In this document: piece by piece, positions 1 through 7,732 of the stretch
How positions within the stretch are numbered: the first letter of the stretch is position 1
How the letters are laid out: every line of letters begins with the position of its first letter
Assembly (NCBI RefSeq): GCF_003932895.1
Contig: NZ_RQYW01000001.1
Location: 124,001-188,000 of the forward strand
Length of the DNA: 64,000 bases
Direction of reading: 5' to 3'
Source of the DNA: Leptotrichia sp. OH3620_COT-345
GTDB lineage: Bacteria; Fusobacteriota; Fusobacteriia; Fusobacteriales; Leptotrichiaceae
Position numbers and translations under genes: made by a program
Notes under the pieces: generated by a model
The model's database searches: none
What the model was told of the DNA's origin: nothing
The model's input: only the letters and a program-made list of their open reading frames with translations

Positions 1-923
1 ATTTCAAAAAGAAATACTCTGCTTCCCTCAAATATGGGTGCAATTATACTTCCTATATTTTTTTCTTCTCTATCACTTATAAAAAATTCCGAAGGATTTT
101 TTACTTCACTTATTCCATTTTCTTTCATATCAAAAATTGATATTTCATTTGTCGAACCGTATCTATTTTTTATAGAACGTATTATTCTATAATAACTGCT
201 TTCTTCCCCTTCAATCTGAAGTACAGCATCCACCATATGTTCAAGAAGTTTTGGACCTGCAAGCTTCCCATCTTTTGTTATATGACCTACTATATAAAAA
301 GATATTTCATTTTTTTTAGCAATTTCTATTAGCTTTAATGTCGTTTCTCTAATTTGTGTAACGCTTCCCGGAATTGAATTTACATTTTCAGAATAAAGTG
401 TCTGTATGGAATCTATTACTACTACTTTCGGTTTATTTTTCAGTATTTCATTTTCTATTTTTTCAATATTTGTATTATTCAAAATATATAAATTTCCACT
501 GTTTACATTTATTCTTTCAGCTCTCTGTTTTATCTGTCTTGGCGATTCTTCACCTGAAACATAAAATACATTCCCTATTTTTGAATATTCTTCTGATAAC
601 TGTAGCAAAAATGTAGACTTCCCTATTCCCGGACTTCCGGTTATAAGAACTACTTCGCCTTTTATAAGTCCTCCTCCCAGTACCCTGTCAAATTCTTCAT
701 ACCGAGTTAGCATTCTAAATTCTTTTTCTATTTCTATTTCAGAAATTTTACTTATGGACACTTCAGCTGACTGAATATTTTTAAATGTCTTTTTTATATC
801 TATTTCTTCTTCAAATGTCCCCCATGAATCACAATTTGGACATTTTCCAAGCCATTTTTGAGATGTGTAGCCACATTCTGAACATATATATTTAGTTTTT
901 GTATTTGTTCTGGATATTGCCAT
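1..923 (-). CDS. radA: DNA repair protein RadA, 3' end outside window
   Basis: RadA is a RecA-like, DnaB-type ATPase that drives branch migration in recombinational repair. About 307 N-terminal codons are in the window, and the C-terminal Lon-like domain is cut off by the edge. Visible are an N-terminal zinc finger (C14, C17, C28, C31), a Walker A motif GSPGIGKST near residue 96, a Walker B stretch ending DSIQT near 171, and the RadA signature KNRYG at 252-256. An ATG at 921-923 follows a purine-rich AAGGGGG ribosome site. It is the last visible gene of the acpP-fabF-rnc-coaD-radA run, 50 bases after coaD. The family assignment is firm. Confidence 0.95.
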   Translation of the reverse strand, partial: MAISRTNTKTKYICSECGYTSQKWLGKCPNCDSWGTFEEEIDIKKTFKNIQSAEVSISKISEIEIEKEFRMLTRYEEFDRVLGGGLIKGEVVLITGSPGIGKSTFLLQLSEEYSKIGNVFYVSGEESPRQIKQRAERINVNSGNLYILNNTNIEKIENEILKNKPKVVVIDSIQTLYSENVNSIPGSVTQIRETTLKLIEIAKKNEISFYIVGHITKDGKLAGPKLLEHMVDAVLQIEGEESSYYRIIRSIKNRYGSTNEISIFDMKENGISEVKNPSEFFISDREEKNIGSIIAPIFEGSRVFLFE

Positions 924-973
924 GATTCAGATTTTCCCCCTTAATTTCTTTTTTGCTCCTAATTTATAATATA

Positions 974-1513
974 TTATATTTTATAATCTTTTAAATTTTC
1001 ATTAGATAGAACTTGTAACTCCATTTGTTTTACTTTTTCAATAAGTTTTTTTTCCACATTTTCAGGAACAAAAGTTTTTAAATCTCCATGATTTTGTGCA
1101 ATTTCTTTTACAAGACTGGAACTTAAATATAAATATCTTCTCGGAGCACTTAAAAATATTGTTTCAAATTCACTTTTAGCAAGAGTTTTATTTGTTAAGG
1201 TAAACTGCAGTTCATATTCATAGTCTGAAAGTGCTCTCAATCCTCTTACAAGTATATTAACTTTCTCTTCATATATAAAATCTACGAGCAAGCCGTTAAA
1301 TATTTTTATTTCCGCATCAATTTTTTCTTTTTTAAGAACTTCTTTTATCATTTCAACTTTTTCATCATCTGAAAACCATGCTTTTGTTTTAGAGGAATTT
1401 TTAAAAATTCCTATTATCAATCTGTCAAATAAATTCGATGAACGTTTTATTATATCCACATGTCCATTTGTTATAGGATCAAAGCTTCCGGGATATAGAG
1501 CCGTTTTAGTCAT
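974..1513 (-). CDS. coaD: Phosphopantetheine adenylyltransferase
   Basis: CoaD transfers AMP from ATP to 4'-phosphopantetheine, giving dephospho-CoA, the penultimate step of coenzyme A synthesis. The protein is 179 aa, slightly longer than the usual 160 or so because of a short C-terminal tail. The N-terminal nucleotidyltransferase motif YPGSFDPITNGH holds the T/H signature, and the C-terminal SSSLVKEIA motif typical of CoaD is present near residue 125. It lies 32 bases after rnc. The ribosome site AGGAG stands about 13 bases before the ATG, which is unusually far. CoA supplies the phosphopantetheine arm of ACP, encoded upstream in the same run. Confidence 0.96.
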   Translation of the reverse strand: MTKTALYPGSFDPITNGHVDIIKRSSNLFDRLIIGIFKNSSKTKAWFSDDEKVEMIKEVLKKEKIDAEIKIFNGLLVDFIYEEKVNILVRGLRALSDYEYELQFTLTNKTLAKSEFETIFLSAPRRYLYLSSSLVKEIAQNHGDLKTFVPENVEKKLIEKVKQMELQVLSNENLKDYKI

Positions 1514-1545
1514 ATTTTATTATAATCTCCTGTTTTTATTATCTG

Positions 1546-2253
1546 TTATGTGATTTTTCCATTTTTTTCAATAAATTCCAATGCTTCCTTTGCTGCTTTC
1601 TTTTCAGCTTCTTTTTTGCTTTTCCCTTTTCCTATTCCTATTATTCTGCTGTTAAGTTTCACAGAAACTTCAAATAATTTATTATGGTCAGGTCCCTTTG
1701 TATTTACAAGTTCGTATTCGGGCATTTTTTTATATTTCCCTTGAAATATTTCTTGCAATACTGTTTTATAATCCTTTGTTTCTTCTATTTTTTCCAAATT
1801 ATTAATTTTATCCTGTAAAAATCCGAGAGCAATTTTTTTTGCAGTATAGTAGTCCGAATCGCGGAAAATAGCACCGACTAAAGCTTCAAAAGCATCTCCT
1901 AAAATAGATTTTCTGCTTCTTCCGCCTGAAGCGGCTTCTCCGTTACTCAAATATAAATAATCTCCCAAACCTATTTCTCCTGCAATAGCTGAAAATACAG
2001 GTTCACTTATTATCTGACTTTTAAGTTTTGCCAATTCTCCTTCTTTTTTACCTATTCCCGACTCATAAACATATTCAGTTGTTATTAAATTCAGAACCGC
2101 ATCGCCTAAAAATTCCAATTTTTCATTATCAAAGTTTCTATATTTTTCATTTTCATTGGAAAAGGAACGATGAGTCAAAGCTTCTTCTAAATACTTTTCA
2201 TTTTTAAATTTATAATTTATTTTTTCCATTAATTCTTCAATATTTTTAACCAT
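1546..2253 (-). CDS. rnc: Ribonuclease III
   Basis: RNase III cleaves double-stranded RNA in rRNA processing and mRNA turnover. The 235 aa length is normal. The catalytic signature NEKLEFLGDAVL lies around residues 43-55 and carries the acidic metal-binding residues; HRSF stands just before it. A double-stranded-RNA-binding domain fills about residues 155-230 and ends in the lysine-rich GKGKSKKEAEKKAAKEAL segment. It follows fabF, an arrangement (acpP-fabF-rnc) common in many bacteria. The ATG is preceded by AAAGGAG at about 10 bases. Confidence 0.96.
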   Translation of the reverse strand: MVKNIEELMEKINYKFKNEKYLEEALTHRSFSNENEKYRNFDNEKLEFLGDAVLNLITTEYVYESGIGKKEGELAKLKSQIISEPVFSAIAGEIGLGDYLYLSNGEAASGGRSRKSILGDAFEALVGAIFRDSDYYTAKKIALGFLQDKINNLEKIEETKDYKTVLQEIFQGKYKKMPEYELVNTKGPDHNKLFEVSVKLNSRIIGIGKGKSKKEAEKKAAKEALEFIEKNGKIT

Positions 2254-2287
2254 TATGATAAAACTCCTTTATAAACTCATATTTCAG

Positions 2288-2320
2288 AAAATCCGGAACA
2301 ATCTGAATACCCCGGATTTT
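2288..2320 (-). terminator. Hairpin between fabF and rnc
   Basis: AAAATCCGG at 2288-2296 pairs with CCGGATTTT at 2312-2320. On the minus strand the second arm ends in only four T residues, so this is a weak terminator, an attenuator, or an RNA processing hairpin between fabF and rnc. Confidence 0.4.
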
Positions 2321-2338
2321 CATTATTATATTTAATTT

Positions 2339-3574
2339 TTATCCTTTGTATTTTCTGAAAGCCAGAACTGCATTATGTCCGCCAAACCCTAAAGAATTTG
2401 AAAGTCCTGCTTCTATTTCCCTTTTTTCCGATTTATTCGGAACATAATATAAATCACAAAGCGAATCAGGATTATCATAATTTATTGTAGGAGGTAAAAC
2501 ACCTTCACTTATTGCCAATGCCAAAAATGCAGCTTCCACTCCCCCGGCACCCCCGAGCAAATGTCCCGTAGCACCTTTTGTAGAACTTACCGCTAATTTA
2601 TAAGCATGATCTCCAAAAACAGATTTTATTGCTTGAGTTTCATTTTTATCATTTGCGGGTGTGGAAGTCCCATGAGCATTTATATATCCTACTTCTTCAA
2701 GTTTTATATTTCCTTGCTCCAAAGCCATTTTTATAGCTCTTGCAGCCCCTTCTCCACCATCTGACGGTGCAGTCATATGAAAAGCATCTCCTGTTTCTCC
2801 ATACCCTACTATTTCAGCATATATTTTAGCTCCTCTTTTCTTTGCATGTTCCAATTCTTCCAATATAAGTATTCCCGCACCTTCACCTAATACAAAACCA
2901 TCCCTGTCTGCAGTAAATGGTCTCGAAGCTTTTTTAGGGTCAGGATTTGTAGACAAAGCCTTTAAATTCCCAAAACCTGCTATTCCACTTGGAGTAACTG
3001 TTCCTTCAGTTCCTCCGGCTATCATAACATCTGCTTTTCCAAGGAGTATAGTTTGGAAAGCATCTCCTATGGAATTTGTTCCCGAAGCACATGCCGTAAC
3101 CACGGATTTGTTAGGTCCTTTTGCTCCCAAATATATTGAAGCATTTCCCGAAGCCATATTGGAAATTGCTGCCGGTATATAAAAAGGAGATACTTTCTTA
3201 GGCCCTTTTTCAATAAGTTTACCTATTTCCTGCTCTATTATTTCCAGTCCTCCAATTCCCGAACCAATAATCATCCCTACTCTTTCAGCATTTTCAGGTG
3301 TTATCTGAAAACCTGAATCTTCTAATGCTTCTTTTGAAGCAGCTATTGCAAATTGAGAAAATCTTCCCATTTTTTTCAATTCTTTTTTTTCAATATAATC
3401 TTCAGGATTGAAATCATTAACTTCTCCCGCAATATGTACAGGATATTCTGAAGTATCGAAAGCAGTAATTTTATCTATCCCGCATTCTCCATCAAGTAAT
3501 CTTTTCCATGTTTTGTCTTTTCCTGTCCCCAACGGAGTTATAAGACCTATCCCCGTTATAACTACTCTTTTCAT
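2339..3574 (-). CDS. fabF: Beta-ketoacyl-ACP synthase II
   Basis: FabF condenses malonyl-ACP with acyl-ACP during fatty acid elongation. The 411 aa protein has the thiolase fold and the Cys-His-His triad: Cys162 in TACASGTNS, His in [12 protein letters not shown] near 302, and His in [12 protein letters not shown] near 340. The start [10 protein letters not shown] is the family's usual N terminus and is preceded by GGTGAGGTG. It is downstream of acpP, separated by a 130-base gap containing a terminator-like hairpin, so expression is probably lower than that of acpP. Confidence 0.97.
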   Translation of the reverse strand: MKRVVITGIGLITPLGTGKDKTWKRLLDGECGIDKITAFDTSEYPVHIAGEVNDFNPEDYIEKKELKKMGRFSQFAIAASKEALEDSGFQITPENAERVGMIIGSGIGGLEIIEQEIGKLIEKGPKKVSPFYIPAAISNMASGNASIYLGAKGPNKSVVTACASGTNSIGDAFQTILLGKADVMIAGGTEGTVTPSGIAGFGNLKALSTNPDPKKASRPFTADRDGFVLGEGAGILILEELEHAKKRGAKIYAEIVGYGETGDAFHMTAPSDGGEGAARAIKMALEQGNIKLEEVGYINAHGTSTPANDKNETQAIKSVFGDHAYKLAVSSTKGATGHLLGGAGGVEAAFLALAISEGVLPPTINYDNPDSLCDLYYVPNKSEKREIEAGLSNSLGFGGHNAVLAFRKYKG

Positions 3575-3660
3575 TTATACACCTCACCAATTGATTTTAA
3601 TTTTTTTATATTCAATATTTATATTATACTAATTTTTTTACATTTTTTCAAATAATTTTC

Positions 3661-3687
3661 AATAAAAATAGGGGGTAAGTCTCCCCC
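3661..3687 (-). terminator. Terminator or attenuator after acpP
   Basis: On the minus strand GGGGG, a seven-base loop and CCCCC are followed by TATTTTTATT. It sits just after the acpP stop codon and before fabF. Such an attenuator would let the abundant ACP transcript end early while some polymerase reads on into fabF, rnc, coaD and radA. Confidence 0.75.
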
Positions 3688-3705
3688 AACATTCTGAATT
3701 ATTTA

Positions 3706-3927
3706 TTATTTTGATTCGATATACTCAATTACATCCTTAACTGTTTTAATTTTTTGTGCATCTTCATCAGGTATTTCAATATCAAATTCTTCTTCAAATG
3801 CCATAATCAATTCAACAGTATCCAAAGAGTCAGCCCCTAAATCATCAATAAACGATGCATCTTCAGTTACTTGATCCTCATCTACTCCTAATTGTTCTAC
3901 TACTATTGATTTTATTTTATCCAGCAT
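3706..3927 (-). CDS. acpP: Acyl carrier protein
   Basis: Small acidic carrier of growing acyl chains in fatty acid synthesis. The 73 aa protein has the phosphopantetheine attachment motif GADSLD with Ser34, and the expected helix-rich acidic sequence with D and E runs. The ATG is preceded by a very strong GGAGGTGG ribosome site, in keeping with high expression. It has its own promoter upstream (3960-3988) and a terminator-like hairpin downstream. The other acyl-chain genes fabH and fabD lie about 26 kb away rather than beside it. Confidence 0.97.
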   Translation of the reverse strand: MLDKIKSIVVEQLGVDEDQVTEDASFIDDLGADSLDTVELIMAFEEEFDIEIPDEDAQKIKTVKDVIEYIESK

Positions 3928-3959
3928 TACATGCCACCTCCATTTTTTATTTTCAAATA

Positions 3960-3988
3960 ATTATATCAAAAGAATTGGAAAAAATCAA
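3960..3988 (-). promoter_or_regulatory. Predicted sigma-70 promoter of acpP
   Basis: Minus strand: -35 TTGATT (3983-3988), 17-base spacer, -10 TATAAT (3960-3965) with TG one base before the -10. It lies 33 bases upstream of the acpP start codon. Confidence 0.7.
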
Positions 3989-4652
3989 TACTTTTTAAAT
4001 TACTTATGTTATATATTTTGATAACTTGAATATAAGGGTAAATAACTTTATTTTACTTTTTTTAATCTATTCATAATTATCACTCATAAAATTATAATAT
4101 TTTTATTTTTCAATTAATTCTCTTATTTTTGCTATTTTCAATTATTATAAGTAAAGACCGCTTTTACAATTTTTTTGCGGATAAATTATCAAATCACTAT
4201 ATTAAAGAGAGAAGATTATTTCTGTTTCTTTAAAATGATTCCGTCAATTCAATTTTAAATTATAACATATTGACAGGTTTTCTTCTGTTATCCTCTCTTT
4301 TATTTGAATTGTTATTCTTTCTATTTTTTACTGATCTCTTAGGATTATTTTTATTATTCTATCAATGTAATAACATTTAATTATCCCATTAATATTTTTT
4401 AGTTTCCATCTTGCATTTCGTTCCAATTTTATTCTACAGAAACTCATTTTGTACTGAGTTTTATACATCTTTATTAAAATATCAATTATAATTTTTATTT
4501 CCACCTGTTCAAATTCATTAGTTTAATCAGTTCTTGTCCGTTTAATTCTGCTATAAATATTCTTCTTTTACTCTAATTTTTAATATAACTTATTTTGATA
4601 CTTTATTTTATATCTTTAAAATTATTTTTCGGACAAGCTGAAAGACTTCAGT
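3989..4652. other. Gene-free AT-rich stretch
   Basis: About 660 bases without an intact gene. Short minus-strand reading frames of 20-30 codons interrupted by many stops occur between about 4070 and 4590, which could be decayed coding DNA, but I cannot assign a family. No RNA gene or repeat was recognised. Confidence 0.5.
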
Positions 4653-5042
4653 TTAAGTTTCATCTATATATATTTCTACTCTTAGATACTCTTTATTTTT
4701 TACATAAGAAAAAACTTTTGAATTTCTAACATAGTTAAATATATTTTCATTTAAATCTTCATCCCATATTACTTCTTTAAATATTTTATTTTCACTTGTA
4801 ACAGGATAAAAAATATCCACATGAATTTGATAATATTCTCCAACATCATTTGGAAGTTGTCTAACTAATGAAATTTGGAATAGTGATTCATTATTATAAG
4901 AAAATATTCCTGTTTCAAATAATATTAAATCTTCTTCACTGTCAACAGATATGCTGCACATTTTCTCAAAAACATTTACAATTCCTTCAATTGACATTTT
5001 ATCAGTGATATTATTTTGTAGAAATTTTATTAAATTATCCAT
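4653..5042 (-). CDS. Uncharacterised 129 aa cytoplasmic protein
   Basis: I do not recognise this family. The protein is acidic, with no signal peptide, membrane segment or cysteine motif; it reads as a compact alternating alpha/beta protein rich in Glu, Asp, Asn and Tyr. I chose the ATG at 5040-5042 because the preceding in-frame ATG codon overlaps the GGAGGAAATA ribosome site that serves the later start. It stands alone between two gene-poor stretches. Small acidic orphan proteins next to decayed DNA are often immunity proteins left from toxin loci, but no toxin gene is present, so that remains a guess. Confidence 0.65.
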   Translation of the reverse strand: MDNLIKFLQNNITDKMSIEGIVNVFEKMCSISVDSEEDLILFETGIFSYNNESLFQISLVRQLPNDVGEYYQIHVDIFYPVTSENKIFKEVIWDEDLNENIFNYVRNSKVFSYVKNKEYLRVEIYIDET

Positions 5043-5524
5043 TATTTCCTCCATTTAATTTAATATACTTTAATAAATATAATTTTAACTTTTCTAATGA
5101 TAAATCATAAAATAATATATTAACATTTCTAATTTTTTCATATTTTTTTAAATGAGCACAATATAATAGAAATCTTAATCCAATTCAACAATATTATTTT
5201 AAATATTCTCTTTTGTAAAGGCAATAACAAAAAAATTAAATATTATTATTGTCTTCATTATTTTAATAAAATTATATCTTATTTGAAAGAAAAAATCAAT
5301 TTTCAAAAAAATACTGTTTATTATTATTTTTCTTTATTATTTAAGACTTTTATTAAATTTTTCTAAATATTTTTATTTAAAATTTTTTACCTGAAATCAT
5401 ATAAAAATAGACTGTTATAATAACTAAAAATTACCTAAATACAGAATCTTACAATTTCCAGTTAAAATAGAACTGAAAATAATATAATTGTGAAAAAATA
5501 AAATAAGATAAGAAATATTAAAAA
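5043..5524. other. Gene-free AT-rich stretch
   Basis: About 480 bases that are extremely AT-rich with no convincing reading frame, RNA gene or terminator. It holds the promoter region of the 129 aa protein gene and ends at a MITE-like repeat. Confidence 0.5.
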
Positions 5525-5681
5525 AGCCGTCTAATAAGCAGAAAATATTTTTCAAACTATAAGCAATATATTTCAAATAAATATAAACTATTAATTTCAT
5601 CAATTTATAGAATACATTTTTGTATAAAAACATATAAAACTTATAGATTAATATACTATTTCCGCTTTATTTAAGACGACT
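5525..5681. repeat. MITE-like imperfect repeat, copy 1
   Basis: A 157-base segment bounded by near-perfect inverted ends (AGCCGTCT at 5525-5532 and AGACGACT at 5674-5681). Its inner sequence resembles the element at 25911-26051: both carry a CAGAAAAT-(A/T)TTTTT-AAACTATA block just inside the left end and a TTATAGAAT block further in. It ends 10 bases from the hcp stop codon. Any open frame inside it is low-complexity and hydrophobic and does not look like a gene. Confidence 0.45.
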
Positions 5682-5690
5682 TCAAATTAT

Positions 5691-7346
5691 TTATGCAAAA
5701 AAAATCTTCAGATCATTTTCAACATTTGTTATTCCGCTTAATCCAAACTGTTCATTTAACAGCTTTGCCACATTAGGAGAAACAAAAGCCGGTAATGTAG
5801 GCCCTATATGTATATTCTTTATTCCCAGATAAAGTAAGGCAAGTAATACTATTACAGCTTTCTGTTCGTACCATGCGATGTTAAATTCTATCGGCAACTC
5901 ATTTATATCATTTAAATTAAATATTTCTTTCAGTTTAAGTGCCACAACAGCCCATGAATATGAATCATTACATTGTCCTGCATCAAGAACTCTCGGAATT
6001 CCGTTTATATCCCCCAGTTTTAATTTATTATATCTAAACTTTGCACAGCCTGACGTAAGTATTACCGCATCTTTAGGAAGCTTTTCAGCAAATTCAGTAT
6101 AATAAGCTCTGCTTGTCATTCTTGCATCACAACCGCTCATTACTATAAATTTTTTTATTGCTCCTGTTTTCACTGCTTCCACTATTTTATCAGCCAGTGC
6201 AAATACCTGTCCATGTGCAAATCCTCCCGTAATTTTTCCCGTTTCAATTTCTGTAGGTGGATTACAACTTTTAGCCAGTTTTATAACTTCACTATAGTCT
6301 GTTTTTCCGTTCTTCCCTATTTTCAATTTTTTCCATCCGGGATACCCTGCGGCATTTAATGTAAATATTCTTTCATTATATGTAGAGTCGGACTTTGGAG
6401 GAACAATACAGTTTGTCGTAAATACTACGGGACCGTTAAAAGTTTCAAATTCCTTTACTTGATGATACCATGCGTTTCCATAATTTCCTACTAAATGTTT
6501 ATATTTTTTCAATTCAGGATAATAATGTGCAGGAAGCATTTCTGAATGAGTATATACATCTATTCCCGTTCCTTCAGTCTGTTCAAGGAGTTCTTTTATA
6601 TCTTTCAAATCATGTCCTGAAATTAATATTCCCGGATTTTTTCCTACTCCTATATTTACTTCAGTCATTTCAGGAGTTCCGTAAGCCGATGTGTTGGCTT
6701 TATCTAAAAGTTCCATTACTTTTACTCCGTTTTCCCCTGTTTCAAATACCATTTCCGTTAATTTTTCAGCTGTTATACCGTTATCAGAAGTTGCAAGCAG
6801 TGCTTTTTCATAAAAATCATAAATATCATTACTTGTCATTCCGAGATTAAAAGCATGAAATCCGTAAGCCGCCATTCCTTTCAGTCCATAAAGTATTATT
6901 TCTCTCAAGGATCTCACATCTTCATTTTCACTTCTTAAAACTCCGACTTTCTTTGCAATTTCTTCAATATTTTCTATTCCTGTATATTCAAAAGTTGTCA
7001 TAAAACTGCCTTCAAACTTTGGATCTAAAAAAATATTCTCCTTTTCAAGCTCATTCTTCAGAAAATTTCTTAAATCTGTTCCCTCTTTTATTGCTTCAAT
7101 AATTTCTTTTCCGTCAAAGTTTGCATTCGTTATTGTTATAAACAATGCTCTAAATAAATATTCATCAACTTTTTTGTATCTTTTCCCATTTTTTCTTAAC
7201 TGACTTGAATAATTAGCTACAGCTTTTACAACAAATACAAGAATATCCTGTAAATTTGAAACTTCATCAGTTTTCCCGCATATACCTTTGACAGTACAGC
7301 CTATATTTTTCGCAGCTTCCTGACATTGAAAACAAAACATACTCAT
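5691..7346 (-). CDS. hcp: Hydroxylamine reductase (hybrid cluster protein)
   Basis: Hcp carries a [4Fe-4S] cluster and a hybrid Fe-S-O cluster and acts in nitrosative stress, reducing NO or hydroxylamine in the cytoplasm of anaerobes. The 551 aa length fits. The N-terminal cluster cysteines are C5, C8, C16 and C22 in a C-x2-C-x7-C-x5-C pattern. Hybrid-cluster ligands are visible later: a Cys in TTNCIVPP, a Cys in SGCDARM, a Cys in [10 protein letters not shown] and the [10 protein letters not shown] motif. The ATG follows TTGGAGGTAG. No hcr reductase gene is adjacent. A CRP/FNR-type palindrome upstream suggests redox or NO control. Confidence 0.95.
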   Translation of the reverse strand: MSMFCFQCQEAAKNIGCTVKGICGKTDEVSNLQDILVFVVKAVANYSSQLRKNGKRYKKVDEYLFRALFITITNANFDGKEIIEAIKEGTDLRNFLKNELEKENIFLDPKFEGSFMTTFEYTGIENIEEIAKKVGVLRSENEDVRSLREIILYGLKGMAAYGFHAFNLGMTSNDIYDFYEKALLATSDNGITAEKLTEMVFETGENGVKVMELLDKANTSAYGTPEMTEVNIGVGKNPGILISGHDLKDIKELLEQTEGTGIDVYTHSEMLPAHYYPELKKYKHLVGNYGNAWYHQVKEFETFNGPVVFTTNCIVPPKSDSTYNERIFTLNAAGYPGWKKLKIGKNGKTDYSEVIKLAKSCNPPTEIETGKITGGFAHGQVFALADKIVEAVKTGAIKKFIVMSGCDARMTSRAYYTEFAEKLPKDAVILTSGCAKFRYNKLKLGDINGIPRVLDAGQCNDSYSWAVVALKLKEIFNLNDINELPIEFNIAWYEQKAVIVLLALLYLGIKNIHIGPTLPAFVSPNVAKLLNEQFGLSGITNVENDLKIFFA

Positions 7347-7463
7347 TTTACTACCTCCAAAAAATTATTTTATATTAATATTTTATGAACATATATTTTT
7401 TACTTTTCCACAGTTATGTATATTCATAGTTTATATTAATTTTGTAATGTTTTTATTTACATC

Positions 7464-7506
7464 ATTATAAAATATTTTTTGAAAAAAAAATGTAATCTGT
7501 GTTACA
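7464..7506 (-). promoter_or_regulatory. hcp promoter with CRP/FNR-type palindrome
   Basis: The palindrome TGTAATCTGTGTTACA at 7491-7506 has TGTAA and TTACA half sites six bases apart. A minus-strand -10 TATAAT lies at 7464-7469. With the transcription start seven bases beyond the -10, the palindrome centre falls at about -41.5, the class II activator position. There is no good -35 box, as expected for an activated promoter. HcpR, a CRP/FNR-family regulator, is known to control hcp in many anaerobes, so it is the obvious candidate. Confidence 0.55.
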
Positions 7507-7573
7507 GTAATTATAAAAATATTTTTCTTAATTTTTACTTCTTAGCTTTATATTTCTTATAAATTCTCAATTT

Positions 7574-7636
7574 AAAAATTTCCTTAAATAAACATAATAT
7601 TTTCCGTAAGATTTTATATGTTTATAAGGAAATTTT
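7574..7636 (-). terminator. Long hairpin after the GH13-like gene
   Basis: About 20 bases on each side pair almost fully (TTTCCTTAAATAAACATA at the left, TATGTTTATAAGGAAA at the right). On the minus strand the second arm runs into TTTTTAA. It is about 100 bases past the stop of the GH13-like gene and is its likely terminator. Confidence 0.6.
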
Positions 7637-7732
7637 CTTATCTTTTATTCTATATATTTTTTTATTTTTATATTTCGAATTTTACTTAATTTATATTTAC
7701 TTTAACATGTCCTGAATATAGACATTATATCT

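Noticed and set aside
3989-4652. Possible small RNA or broken gene upstream of acpP
   Set aside because: No convincing promoter-terminator pair or structured RNA; fragments of open frame are too short to assign.
5424-5633. Small hydrophobic minus-strand frame of 69 codons after hcp
   Set aside because: It lies largely inside the MITE-like repeat, is low-complexity, and has no ribosome site.
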